Source: Gemmatimonadaceae bacterium (GTDB lineage: Bacteria; Gemmatimonadota; Gemmatimonadetes; Gemmatimonadales; Gemmatimonadaceae). From it: 6,396 nt of DNA. This document shows positions 1 to 5,228 of the stretch, one piece after another. The translations under genes and the position numbers were made by a program. The stretch is taken from positions 1 through 6,396 of the forward strand of contig JADGGM010000194.1 of NCBI GenBank assembly GCA_019689955.1, in the 5' to 3' direction. Below the pieces are notes generated by a model that was not told the DNA's origin, made no database searches, and saw only the letters and a program-made list of their open reading frames with translations. Positions within the stretch are counted from its first letter, which is position 1. Each line of letters opens with the position of its first letter.

Positions 1-194
1 GGATCGGGGAGGATGGGTGGGCCGGCGCGCTGGGACGTGGTGTCCAGCGGCGCGACGGCGCCCTGCTGCGTGGTCGTGTCCTGGCGGTTGGCATCGGCCG
101 AGCGGGGCGCGGTGCAGCCGGGCCCGGCGATGGTGCCCAGGGTGAGGACCGCGCCGCCGAGCAGCGCGATGGTCCGCCAACGGTCGTCGAGCAT
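1..194 (-). CDS. Putative secreted protein or lipoprotein, N-terminal part (runs off the left edge)
   Basis: Reading leftwards from an ATG at 194-192, the frame stays open for 64 codons to the window edge. The protein begins MLDDRWRTIALLGG: a short charged n-region (residues 1-7), a hydrophobic stretch (about 8-23) and then AGPGC with the cysteine at residue 27. This looks like an export signal. The cysteine with Gly at -1 suggests a lipoprotein, but Pro at -2 and Gly at -3 are not a canonical lipobox, so ordinary Sec cleavage is also possible. After the signal comes a Thr/Gln/Ala/Pro-rich low-complexity linker (about residues 28-64), typical of the start of cell-surface proteins. A GGAG ribosome site (complement of 200-203) lies 5 nt before the ATG and supports this start. 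The gene is transcribed away from the isocitrate-lyase-like gene. The functional domain is outside the window, so no function can be given. Confidence 0.6.
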   Translation of the reverse strand, partial: MLDDRWRTIALLGGAVLTLGTIAGPGCTAPRSADANRQDTTTQQGAVAPLDTTSQRAGPPILPD

Positions 195-519
195 CGAGTC
201 TCCAGGTCCAGAAGCGCTGCGGTCGCCGGCCAGCCATGCGCGGCCCGGGCGATCCAGCCACTCATGGCGAAGATATGCTACCGGCGTGACACATCATAGC
301 CACGTCGCGCTCCACCACGGCGTGTGGCGGGACCGGGCAGACATGGCTCATACGGCCCTTGTCCACCTGGCGGCTCGCAAACATGTTGACGGTCGCCGGC
401 GGGCTAGGCGGCGTCGCGCCCGCCCGCGGCGCGTCGCGGAACGCTGTGCTCGTGGTTTCGGTTAGGTGCGTGGTTGCGCGTCATCGTGCCGTCACATCCC
501 CTAACCGGAGAATGACCCC
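195..519. other. Divergent intergenic region
   Basis: This is 325 nt between two divergently transcribed genes, so it should hold promoters for both. No convincing gene is seen: the open frames that cross it are fragments without family resemblance. A TATGAT hexamer on the minus strand (complement of 293-298) resembles a -10 box for the left gene but has no good -35 partner. TTGACG at 386-391 on the plus strand resembles a -35 box but has no -10 at normal spacing. The right end contains an 8-bp inverted repeat described separately. Confidence 0.5.
459..507. repeat. Inverted repeat upstream of the isocitrate-lyase-like gene
   Basis: CGGTTAGG at 459-466 is the exact reverse complement of CCTAACCG at 500-507, with a 33-nt loop. 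The right arm overlaps the first G of the GGAG ribosome binding site (507-510) of the downstream gene. It could be a protein-binding operator or an mRNA structure that limits access to the ribosome site. An 8-bp match with a loop this long can also occur by chance. Confidence 0.35.
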
Positions 520-1350
520 ATGCCCGTCACGCAAGCCGAGAAAGGTGTCCGCTTCCAGGCGCTCCACGCCCGTCCGGGCGCGTTCATCATCCCGAACCCG
601 TGGGACGCGGGGACGGCGCGGCTCCTGGCCGGCTTCGGCTTCGAGGCGCTGACGACGACGAGCGCGGGGCTCGCCTTCTCGCTCGGCCGCCGCGACGGCG
701 CGGTGAGCCGCGACGCCGTGCTCGCCAACGCGAAGGCGATCGTCGACGCGACGGACGTCCCGGTAGCGGCAGACCTCGAGAACGGCTACGGCCACGCCCC
801 CGAGGCCGCCGCGGAGACGATCCGGCTCGCGGCGGAAGTCGCCGGGCTGGTGGGAGGGTCGATCGAGGACGCGACGGGAGATCCGCAGAAGCCGATCTAC
901 GATTTTCAGCACGCCGTGGAGCGCGTGGCGGCCGCGGCCGAGGCGGCGCACGCGCTGCCGTTCCCGTTCATGTTCGTCGCGCGCGCGGAGAACTTCCTGC
1001 ACGGGCGTCTCGATCTGGACGACACGATCCGCCGGCTCCAGGCGTTCGAGGCGGCCGGTGCCGACGTGCTGTACGCGCCGGGGCTCACGACCGCGGAGCA
1101 GATTCGCACGGTGTGCGCGGCGGTGCGGAAGCCCGTGAACGTGCTGATGGGGCTGCGCGGAGCGCCGTTCTCGGTGAGCGAGTTGGCGGAGATGGGCGTG
1201 CGGCGCGTCAGCGTCGGCGGTGCGCTGACGCGCATCGCGCTCACGGCGGTGGTGCGCGCGGCGACGGAGATGCGGGAGCGGGGGACGTTCCACTTCGCCG
1301 ACGATGCGATCTCGTACGCGGAGGCGACCAGGCTGGTCACGGGGGGGTGA
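520..1350 (+). CDS. Isocitrate lyase/phosphoenolpyruvate mutase superfamily protein
   Basis: A 276-residue protein, the usual length for the compact PEP-mutase-like branch of this TIM-barrel superfamily, whose members make or break C-C or C-P bonds next to a carboxylate using Mg2+. Visible motifs in order: PNPWDAG (25-31); SAGLAFSLGRRDG (48-60), matching the substrate-loop Asp region; ADLENGYG (84-91), the Mg2+/substrate site with D85 and E87; SIED (114-117); ARAENFL (155-161); and GADVLYAPG (180-188). The KKCGH loop, with the catalytic Cys of isocitrate and methylisocitrate lyases, is absent: the chain goes from SIED straight to a short DPQKPIYDF loop. It is therefore probably not a true isocitrate lyase. 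Oxaloacetate decarboxylase-like or PEP-mutase-like activity is possible, and the exact substrate cannot be read from sequence. GGAG at 507-510 lies 9 nt before the ATG. A run of seven Gs sits directly before the stop, so the exact C-terminus depends on that run being sequenced correctly. It may be co-transcribed with the DUF202 gene 33 nt downstream. Confidence 0.9.
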   Translation: MPVTQAEKGVRFQALHARPGAFIIPNPWDAGTARLLAGFGFEALTTTSAGLAFSLGRRDGAVSRDAVLANAKAIVDATDVPVAADLENGYGHAPEAAAETIRLAAEVAGLVGGSIEDATGDPQKPIYDFQHAVERVAAAAEAAHALPFPFMFVARAENFLHGRLDLDDTIRRLQAFEAAGADVLYAPGLTTAEQIRTVCAAVRKPVNVLMGLRGAPFSVSELAEMGVRRVSVGGALTRIALTAVVRAATEMRERGTFHFADDAISYAEATRLVTGG

Positions 1351-1383
1351 GCGGGTGGCTCGCGGGATGCATGCTGGGCCGTC

Positions 1384-1830
1384 ATGAGGGTGAGCGACCA
1401 CATCGCGGGAGAGCGGGCGGGAGCGAGCGCCGAGCGGGCGGAGGACGCGCCGCCCCACCCGCCGCACACGACCGAGCACCTGTCCAATGAGCGCACGTTC
1501 CTCGCGTGGGTCCGGACGAGCATCGCGATCATCGGGCTTGGCTTCGTGATGGCGCGATTCAGCGTCTGGCTGGAACAGCTCCTCGCGGACCTCGCGCCGG
1601 GCGCGAAGGTTCCGCGCGCGGGCGCGTCGCTGCCGGCGGGGGTGGCGCTCATCTGCCTCGGCGGGCTGGTGGCGGCGCTCGCGGTGTGGCGGTATCACGT
1701 CGTGGCGACGGCGATCGAGCGGGGGGAGTACGTGCCGCCACGCGGGCTGTTGATGCTCGTGGCGGTCGCCGTGATCGCGGTGTGCGTGGCGGTGGTGGCG
1801 TACCTGGTGGCGACGACGACGGCGAGGTGA
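1384..1830 (+). CDS. DUF202 (YidH-like) inner-membrane protein
   Basis: A 148-residue protein carrying the DUF202 signature LSNERTFLAWVRTS (33-46), which leads into the first membrane helix (about 40-58). Two more hydrophobic segments follow at about 83-102 and 121-143, giving the usual three-helix layout. The first 30 residues are hydrophilic and rich in Ala, Glu, Pro and His, and presumably cytoplasmic. The molecular function of this family is not established. A charged loop (ERGEYVPPR, 112-120) joins helices 2 and 3, as is common in YidH-like proteins. The ATG at 1384 is the first in-frame start that includes the whole domain. It has no clear Shine-Dalgarno, so a GTG two codons in (1390) cannot be excluded. 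It lies 33 nt after the upstream enzyme gene on the same strand and may share its transcript, but no functional link is evident. Third positions are strongly G/C, like its upstream neighbour and unlike the region that follows. Confidence 0.88.
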   Translation: MRVSDHIAGERAGASAERAEDAPPHPPHTTEHLSNERTFLAWVRTSIAIIGLGFVMARFSVWLEQLLADLAPGAKVPRAGASLPAGVALICLGGLVAALAVWRYHVVATAIERGEYVPPRGLLMLVAVAVIAVCVAVVAYLVATTTAR

Positions 1831-1846
1831 GGGGAGGCGCCGCCAT

Positions 1847-1922
1847 GTTAAACGCAGTGTTTAGTATGCGCGATGCTCCTTCGCATGTTAAACGCGGCGT
1901 TTAATGTTAAACGCGGCGTTTA
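1847..1922. repeat. Three copies of a 17-nt palindrome
   Basis: GTTAAACGCGGCGTTTA occurs identically at 1887-1903 and 1906-1922, 19 nt apart. A variant, GTTAAACGCAGTGTTTA, lies at 1847-1863. Each perfect copy has arms AAACGC and GCGTTT around one central base, and copy 2 extends to TTAAACGC/GCGTTTAA. Each copy is preceded by AT, giving ATGTTAAACGC three times. The element starts 17 nt after the DUF202 stop. Possible readings are a cluster of regulator-binding sites, a palindromic intergenic repeat family, or a degenerate recombination site. Type and function are not known from sequence. Confidence 0.8.
1857..1895. repeat. Imperfect hairpin, 14-bp stem, within the palindrome cluster
   Basis: Bases 1857-1870 pair with 1882-1895 in one uninterrupted 14-bp stem (three G-T wobbles), leaving an 11-nt loop at 1871-1881. 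The right arm is the left half of palindrome copy 2 and the left arm is the right half of copy 1, so the region can fold in more than one way. A related sequence follows at about 1919-1954: TTTAGT, then a GCG...TCC...CGCATGT core, then AACG, with a weaker stem (1928-1931 with 1941-1944). The unit is therefore present twice in degenerate form. There is no T-run, so it is not a typical intrinsic terminator. Confidence 0.55.
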
Positions 1923-2007
1923 GTTGAGCGGGGCATTCCTCCGCATGTCGAACGTAGGAGCGCATGGGCGCCGTTGGCGTACTTGGGGCGACGGCGGGAG
2001 GGGGCGG

Positions 2008-2052
2008 CGGCCGTCTTGGCTCATCGTTCGGAAGATCTGAGCCAGACGGCCG
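2008..2052. repeat. Long GC-rich hairpin upstream of cas3
   Basis: The left arm at 2008-2023 (CGGCCGTCTTGGCTCA) pairs with the right arm at 2038-2052 (TGAGCCAGACGGCCG). That is 15 Watson-Crick pairs with one extra T bulged in the left arm, around a 14-nt loop that itself contains TTCGGAA. Two further G-T wobbles could extend the base. No T-run follows on either strand, so a classical intrinsic terminator is unlikely, although it could still halt transcription arriving from the DUF202 gene. Other possibilities are a small-RNA or leader structure, or a transposon-end or recombination-site remnant. Confidence 0.65.
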
Positions 2053-2087
2053 TTCGCGTGCCCATCGCTGCCAGGCTGCTGGCGTCA

Positions 2088-2120
2088 ACATATCGGTGTC
2101 GAGGAACGTCGATGATATGT
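2088..2120. repeat. Inverted repeat in the cas3 upstream region
   Basis: ACATATC (2088-2094) and GATATGT (2114-2120) are exact reverse complements separated by 19 nt. The A/T-rich arms stand out in this GC-rich genome. The spacing would suit a dimeric DNA-binding protein contacting sites about 2.5 helical turns apart. It lies about 215-250 nt upstream of the cas3 start. Confidence 0.35.
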
Positions 2121-2283
2121 GTATTGGTGATTGTGAGCACAGCCGACGTGCCGATAAGACCTTGTCGTCGTGCGAGGTTGTAACGATCCCCGTGCAGCGG
2201 ACAGCTCCCTTGCAGCCCACGCGCAAGAGCGGCACATTCGCCGGGGTCGTCCAAACTCAATCCGTACGATGTTGCGATGTAGC

Positions 2284-2328
2284 GTCATCGCTAGTCCTGG
2301 GGTGACAGAAGACAGGGCTGTCATCGCT
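2284..2328. promoter_or_regulatory. Direct repeat plus inverted repeat immediately before cas3
   Basis: GTCATCGCT occurs at 2284-2292 and again at 2320-2328, 36 nt apart. Between and overlapping them is a perfect 6-bp inverted repeat, TGACAG (2303-2308) and CTGTCA (2318-2323), with a 9-nt loop. The block ends 7 nt before the cas3 GTG, where an operator or a 5'-leader structure controlling cas3 would be expected. There is no direct evidence of function. Confidence 0.3.
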
Positions 2329-2335
2329 CAGACCT

Positions 2336-5110
2336 GTGCGCTCGCGTATACCGACCATCGAGGACCTCGTCGCGCTGTGGGGGAAAGCCAAGCCGGAGAT
2401 GTCGGCCGACGCAGAGTTCCATCCCCTCCTCTGTCATCTCCTTGATGTCGCCGCAGTCGTCGAGGCGCTTCTTGCGGCGCGACCGATTGCATTGGAGCGA
2501 GCTTCCCGGCTTCTGGGTTTGCCGCGGGATCGTGCGCAAAGCCTCCTCGTGGCACTCGCTGCTCTGCACGACCTAGGGAAGTGCACGCCGACCTTTCAAG
2601 CCAAGGCTCCACAGCATTGGCCCCGCGCGCTGGGCGAGTACGATCCGTCTACCGTGCGCGGTACGCATCATACTGACGACGGCTACACGCTCTGGTGCCA
2701 AGAGCTCGCGCCGGTAATGGGGCCGCGGCTCTGGCCCGATGGGGGGGATGTTCTCGACTTGCTTGCCCCGGCCGTCTTCGGTCACCACGGTCGTCCGGTC
2801 AACACGGCTGAGGCCCGCGCTCGGCCCGCTAGCTCGCTTTTTTCGACGACGGGACTCGGGCTCGCCCGTGCCTGTGCCGATCAACTCGTTACGTTGCTGC
2901 TCCCGGAGCCGGTCATTGCGCCGCCCCTCCCGAGCGCAGCAGCGCGGGCCGCGAGCTGGTGGGTCGCGGGACTCATCACCGTGGCAGACTGGATCGGCTC
3001 GATGCAGCGGTGGTTCCCATATACTCGACCGGATCCGACCTCGGCAGGTCTACGTGAATACTGGGTTCGTGCACGCGAGCAGGCAGTACGCGCGATCCGG
3101 GACACGGGCCTCGTTGCTCCTCGCCCCGCACGGCTGACGCCCTTCGAGCAACTGACGGGAATCACTACGCCATCACCCATGCAGCGATGGGCAGCCGAGG
3201 CCGAGCTTCCGCCCGGTCCGATCCTCGTGATCCTGGAGGACACGACCGGGTCGGGAAAGACGGAGGCGGCTCAGGTGATGGTCCACCGGCTGATGACCGA
3301 TGGACGGGCGGGCGGTGCATACTGGGCGATGCCCACGCAGGCAACCGCGAACGCAATGTACGCGCGTCAACGCGAGGCGATTCGGGGGCTCTTTGACGGC
3401 GACAGCCATACACCGTCGCTCGTCCTCGCACACGGACAAGCATGGCTTCACGAGCAGTTTCAGGCGGCCGTGCTCCGGTCCGCCATCGAGGAAGCGGGGG
3501 CGGTGCCCGAGCACGAGGACGACGAGCTCTCCGGAGCTGCCACGTGTGCCGCGTTCTTCGCCGACGACCGCCGGGCGGCGCTGGCCGCCGACGTAGGGGC
3601 GGGCACGATCGATCAGGTGCTCCTGGGCGTGCTCCCGACACGCTTCAACACCGTGCGACTCTTCGGCGTGTCGGACAAGGTGCTCGTGCTCGACGAGGCG
3701 CATAGCTATGACGCGTACATGGGGATTGAAGCACAGGAGCTACTGCGGTTCCATGCGGCGCTTGGGGGGAGCGCCATCGTCCTCACTGCTACGCTATCGC
3801 GGGCCCAGCGAGAGGCGTTCGTGCGAGCCTGGCAGGATGGGCTCGAGCGCGGCCGCCGCCGCGGCGTGGCGCTGTTCGCGCCGGAGCCGCGACCGATCGT
3901 GTGCCGCACGGAATACCCGCTGGCTACGGTCGTCGGCCGCGGCTCGGAGGAAGTGCAGGAGAACCCAATCCCGGCGGCAGCACGGTCGCGCCGAACAGTC
4001 AGCGTCCGCCTCGTGCACGACACGAACGCAGCGCTCGCCCACGTCGTCGCCATGGCGGAGCGCGGCGCGGCGGTGGCGTGGGTGCGCAATACGGTGAGCG
4101 ACTGCCTTGCCGCCGCCGCCATGCTCCGGGCGCGCGGGATCACACCGATCGTGTTTCACGGGCGTTTCGCTCAGGGCGACCGACAAGAGCGCGAGGCGGA
4201 AGTCATCGAGCGATTCGGTAGGGACGCGACGGCGGGCCAACGCCGGGGACGCATTGTGATCGCGACCCAGGTGATCGAGCAATCGCTCGATCTCGACTTC
4301 GATGCGCTGGTCTCAGACCTGGCTCCCGTGGACCTGCTCATCCAGCGTGCAGGGCGACTGTGGCGGCACCCCGCACGCGACCCCGTGCGTCCACCAGATC
4401 TCACGGCGGAGCTCGTCGTGCTGGCCCCATCCGTGGGCGGCGAGCCACAGAGCGATTGGCTCACTGCACTCTTGCCGGGTACTGCGGCGGTGTACGAGGA
4501 CGTGGGGGTGCTGTGGCGCACCGCGCGCTCGCTCTCGGTTACGGACGCGACGATCGTTGCGCCGGACGGAATCCGTTCGGTGATCGAGGCTGTATACGGT
4601 TCGGACGATGTACCGGAAGCGCTCCGGGCGGCCGCCGATCGCGCGGAGGGGAAGCGCCATGCCGAGGCTTCCATGGGGGTCTATCATGCGCTGAAAGTCA
4701 GCGACGGCTACGACGGGCGCGCTCGCGGGTGGGTCGACGACATTCGGGCCCCGACGCGCCTCGGCCGTGCACAAACGACGGTCCGGCTAGCGTGCGTCGT
4801 TTCGGACGGATCCCTGCGCCCTTGGGCGCAGATCGATGGCCCACCGTCGAAGGCATGGGCGCTGTCGGAGGTCCGCGCATCAGCGAAACTGATTCCGCAG
4901 ACTGCGATCGCTGAGCCGCAGTATGACGCGGCCGTGAAGGCAGTCCGCCGTGACTGGGGGCGCTTCGAACGCGAAGTTGTGGTGCTCCCGCTGGTTCAGT
5001 TGACGCCGGATGAGTGGCGCGGTGTCCTTCTCGATCCTGAAAGCGGCCGTGTGATATCGACGCGATATACGAAGGCCGAGGGACTCGCCTTCGCCGACCG
5101 GATTTCCTAG
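2336..5110 (+). CDS. cas3: CRISPR-associated helicase/nuclease Cas3 (HD + DExD/H), type I-E context
   Basis: A 924-residue protein, full length for a Cas3 with both domains. It is the effector recruited by Cascade: the HD nuclease nicks the displaced strand, then the 3'-5' helicase unwinds and feeds DNA for degradation. HD domain (about 25-225): H34 and D37; H78-D79 in ALHDLGK; H111-H112; H150-H151 in FGHHG; D218 in VADWIG. Helicase: Walker A GSGKT (305-309); DEAH (453-456); motif III LTATL (483-487); motif V region IATQVIEQSLDLD (642-654); motif VI QRAGRLWRH (670-678). A Cas3 C-terminal domain follows (about 780-924). All key catalytic residues are present, so it is predicted active. The start is GTG, the first usable start after an in-frame TGA at 2303-2305. 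It keeps the conserved LWGK and HPLLCHLLD N-terminus, whereas the next ATG (2399) would remove LWGK. No clear ribosome site precedes it. G+C (37/60 at 2401-2460) is below that of the left-hand genes. Confidence 0.97.
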   Translation: MRSRIPTIEDLVALWGKAKPEMSADAEFHPLLCHLLDVAAVVEALLAARPIALERASRLLGLPRDRAQSLLVALAALHDLGKCTPTFQAKAPQHWPRALGEYDPSTVRGTHHTDDGYTLWCQELAPVMGPRLWPDGGDVLDLLAPAVFGHHGRPVNTAEARARPASSLFSTTGLGLARACADQLVTLLLPEPVIAPPLPSAAARAASWWVAGLITVADWIGSMQRWFPYTRPDPTSAGLREYWVRAREQAVRAIRDTGLVAPRPARLTPFEQLTGITTPSPMQRWAAEAELPPGPILVILEDTTGSGKTEAAQVMVHRLMTDGRAGGAYWAMPTQATANAMYARQREAIRGLFDGDSHTPSLVLAHGQAWLHEQFQAAVLRSAIEEAGAVPEHEDDELSGAATCAAFFADDRRAALAADVGAGTIDQVLLGVLPTRFNTVRLFGVSDKVLVLDEAHSYDAYMGIEAQELLRFHAALGGSAIVLTATLSRAQREAFVRAWQDGLERGRRRGVALFAPEPRPIVCRTEYPLATVVGRGSEEVQENPIPAAARSRRTVSVRLVHDTNAALAHVVAMAERGAAVAWVRNTVSDCLAAAAMLRARGITPIVFHGRFAQGDRQEREAEVIERFGRDATAGQRRGRIVIATQVIEQSLDLDFDALVSDLAPVDLLIQRAGRLWRHPARDPVRPPDLTAELVVLAPSVGGEPQSDWLTALLPGTAAVYEDVGVLWRTARSLSVTDATIVAPDGIRSVIEAVYGSDDVPEALRAAADRAEGKRHAEASMGVYHALKVSDGYDGRARGWVDDIRAPTRLGRAQTTVRLACVVSDGSLRPWAQIDGPPSKAWALSEVRASAKLIPQTAIAEPQYDAAVKAVRRDWGRFEREVVVLPLVQLTPDEWRGVLLDPESGRVISTRYTKAEGLAFADRIS

Positions 5111-5228
5111 ACGCACCGACTTGGCCTGCGAGAACGGGCATGACCCGCAGGTTTGACGCGCGAGGAGCGCGATGACCTTTTTCCCCATCGGAGACTACTT
5201 GACTTCCTTCTCTCAGGGAGGGCACGCG
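5111..5228. other. cas3-cas8e intergenic gap
   Basis: This is 118 nt between the cas3 stop and the chosen cas8e start, longer than the tight spacing usual inside a cas operon. It contains CCTGCG/CGCAGG (5125-5130 and 5146-5151), a 6-bp inverted repeat. A short GCGC stem follows, with AGGAG in or beside its loop (5163-5167), then TTTTT at 5178-5182. This could be a weak attenuator or simply a leader. TTGACG at 5153-5158 resembles a -35 box, but no good -10 follows at normal spacing. An 11-codon frame at 5140-5175 ends overlapping an in-frame upstream ATG (5172) of cas8e. Confidence 0.35.
5215..5221 (+). promoter_or_regulatory. Ribosome binding site of cas8e
   Basis: AGGGAGG lies 7 nt before the ATG at 5229. 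This strong site favours 5229 over the in-frame ATG at 5172, which has AGGAG (5163-5167) at a short 4-nt spacing and would add 19 residues not expected in the family. Confidence 0.65.

Larger units (their letters stand above)
1831..2335. other. Structured non-coding junction between the DUF202 gene and cas3
   Basis: About 500 nt without a convincing gene. Open frames exist (for example 1964-2305 plus and 1888-2235 minus), but they show no domain, no good ribosome site and no codon bias. The left part (1845-1965) holds three copies of a 17-nt palindrome plus a degenerate longer repeat. The middle (2008-2052) holds a long hairpin. The right part (about 2080-2330) is much less GC-rich (30/60 in 2101-2160) and carries smaller inverted and direct repeats, as expected of a regulatory region for the cas operon. 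The best promoter-like pair I see is TTGTGA at 2131-2136 with GATAAG at 2153-2158, spacing 16, matching 4 of 6 consensus bases in each box. This is weak evidence. No CRISPR repeat, tRNA or transposase remnant is recognisable. Confidence 0.6.

Noticed and set aside
386..410. Sigma-70 promoter from TTGACG (386-391) and TAGGCG (405-410)
   Set aside because: The spacing is only 13 nt and the -10 box is poor.
13..465. 150-codon open frame on the plus strand at the left end
   Set aside because: It crosses the signal-peptide gene on the other strand and the divergent promoter region. The sequence is unstructured Arg/Ser/Ala-rich and no ribosome site is evident.
481..1698. 405-codon open frame on the minus strand
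   Set aside because: It lies opposite two recognisable genes. It is Arg/His-rich low-complexity sequence with no domain, typical of antisense frames in GC-rich coding DNA.
1847..1954. Integron attC recombination site
   Set aside because: GTTAAAC fits the R' core three times, but the opposite core with AAC is missing (GTTTAGT or GTTTAAT instead), the unit is shorter than usual attC sites, and no integrase or cassette-like gene is in view.
2162..2186. Promoter from TTGTCG (2162-2167) and TAACGA (2181-2186)
   Set aside because: The spacing is 13 nt, too short for a normal sigma-70 promoter.
1888..2235. Possible 115-residue minus-strand gene ending in the palindrome cluster
   Set aside because: Its C-terminus (QLNAAFNIKRRV) is only the translation of the palindromes, and its middle is a Pro run opposite the G-rich tract. 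No family is recognised.
1964..2305. Possible 113-residue gene in the junction
   Set aside because: It begins with a Gly-rich run across the long hairpin, shows no domain or codon bias, and lacks a ribosome site.
1831..2335. CRISPR array or leader next to cas3
   Set aside because: The repeats are 17-nt palindromes with unequal spacing and no 32-33-nt spacers. They do not resemble type I-E repeats.
5140..5175. Eleven-codon gene between cas3 and cas8e
   Set aside because: It is too short to support as a gene and has only a weak ribosome site. It is kept as part of the finding on the gap.
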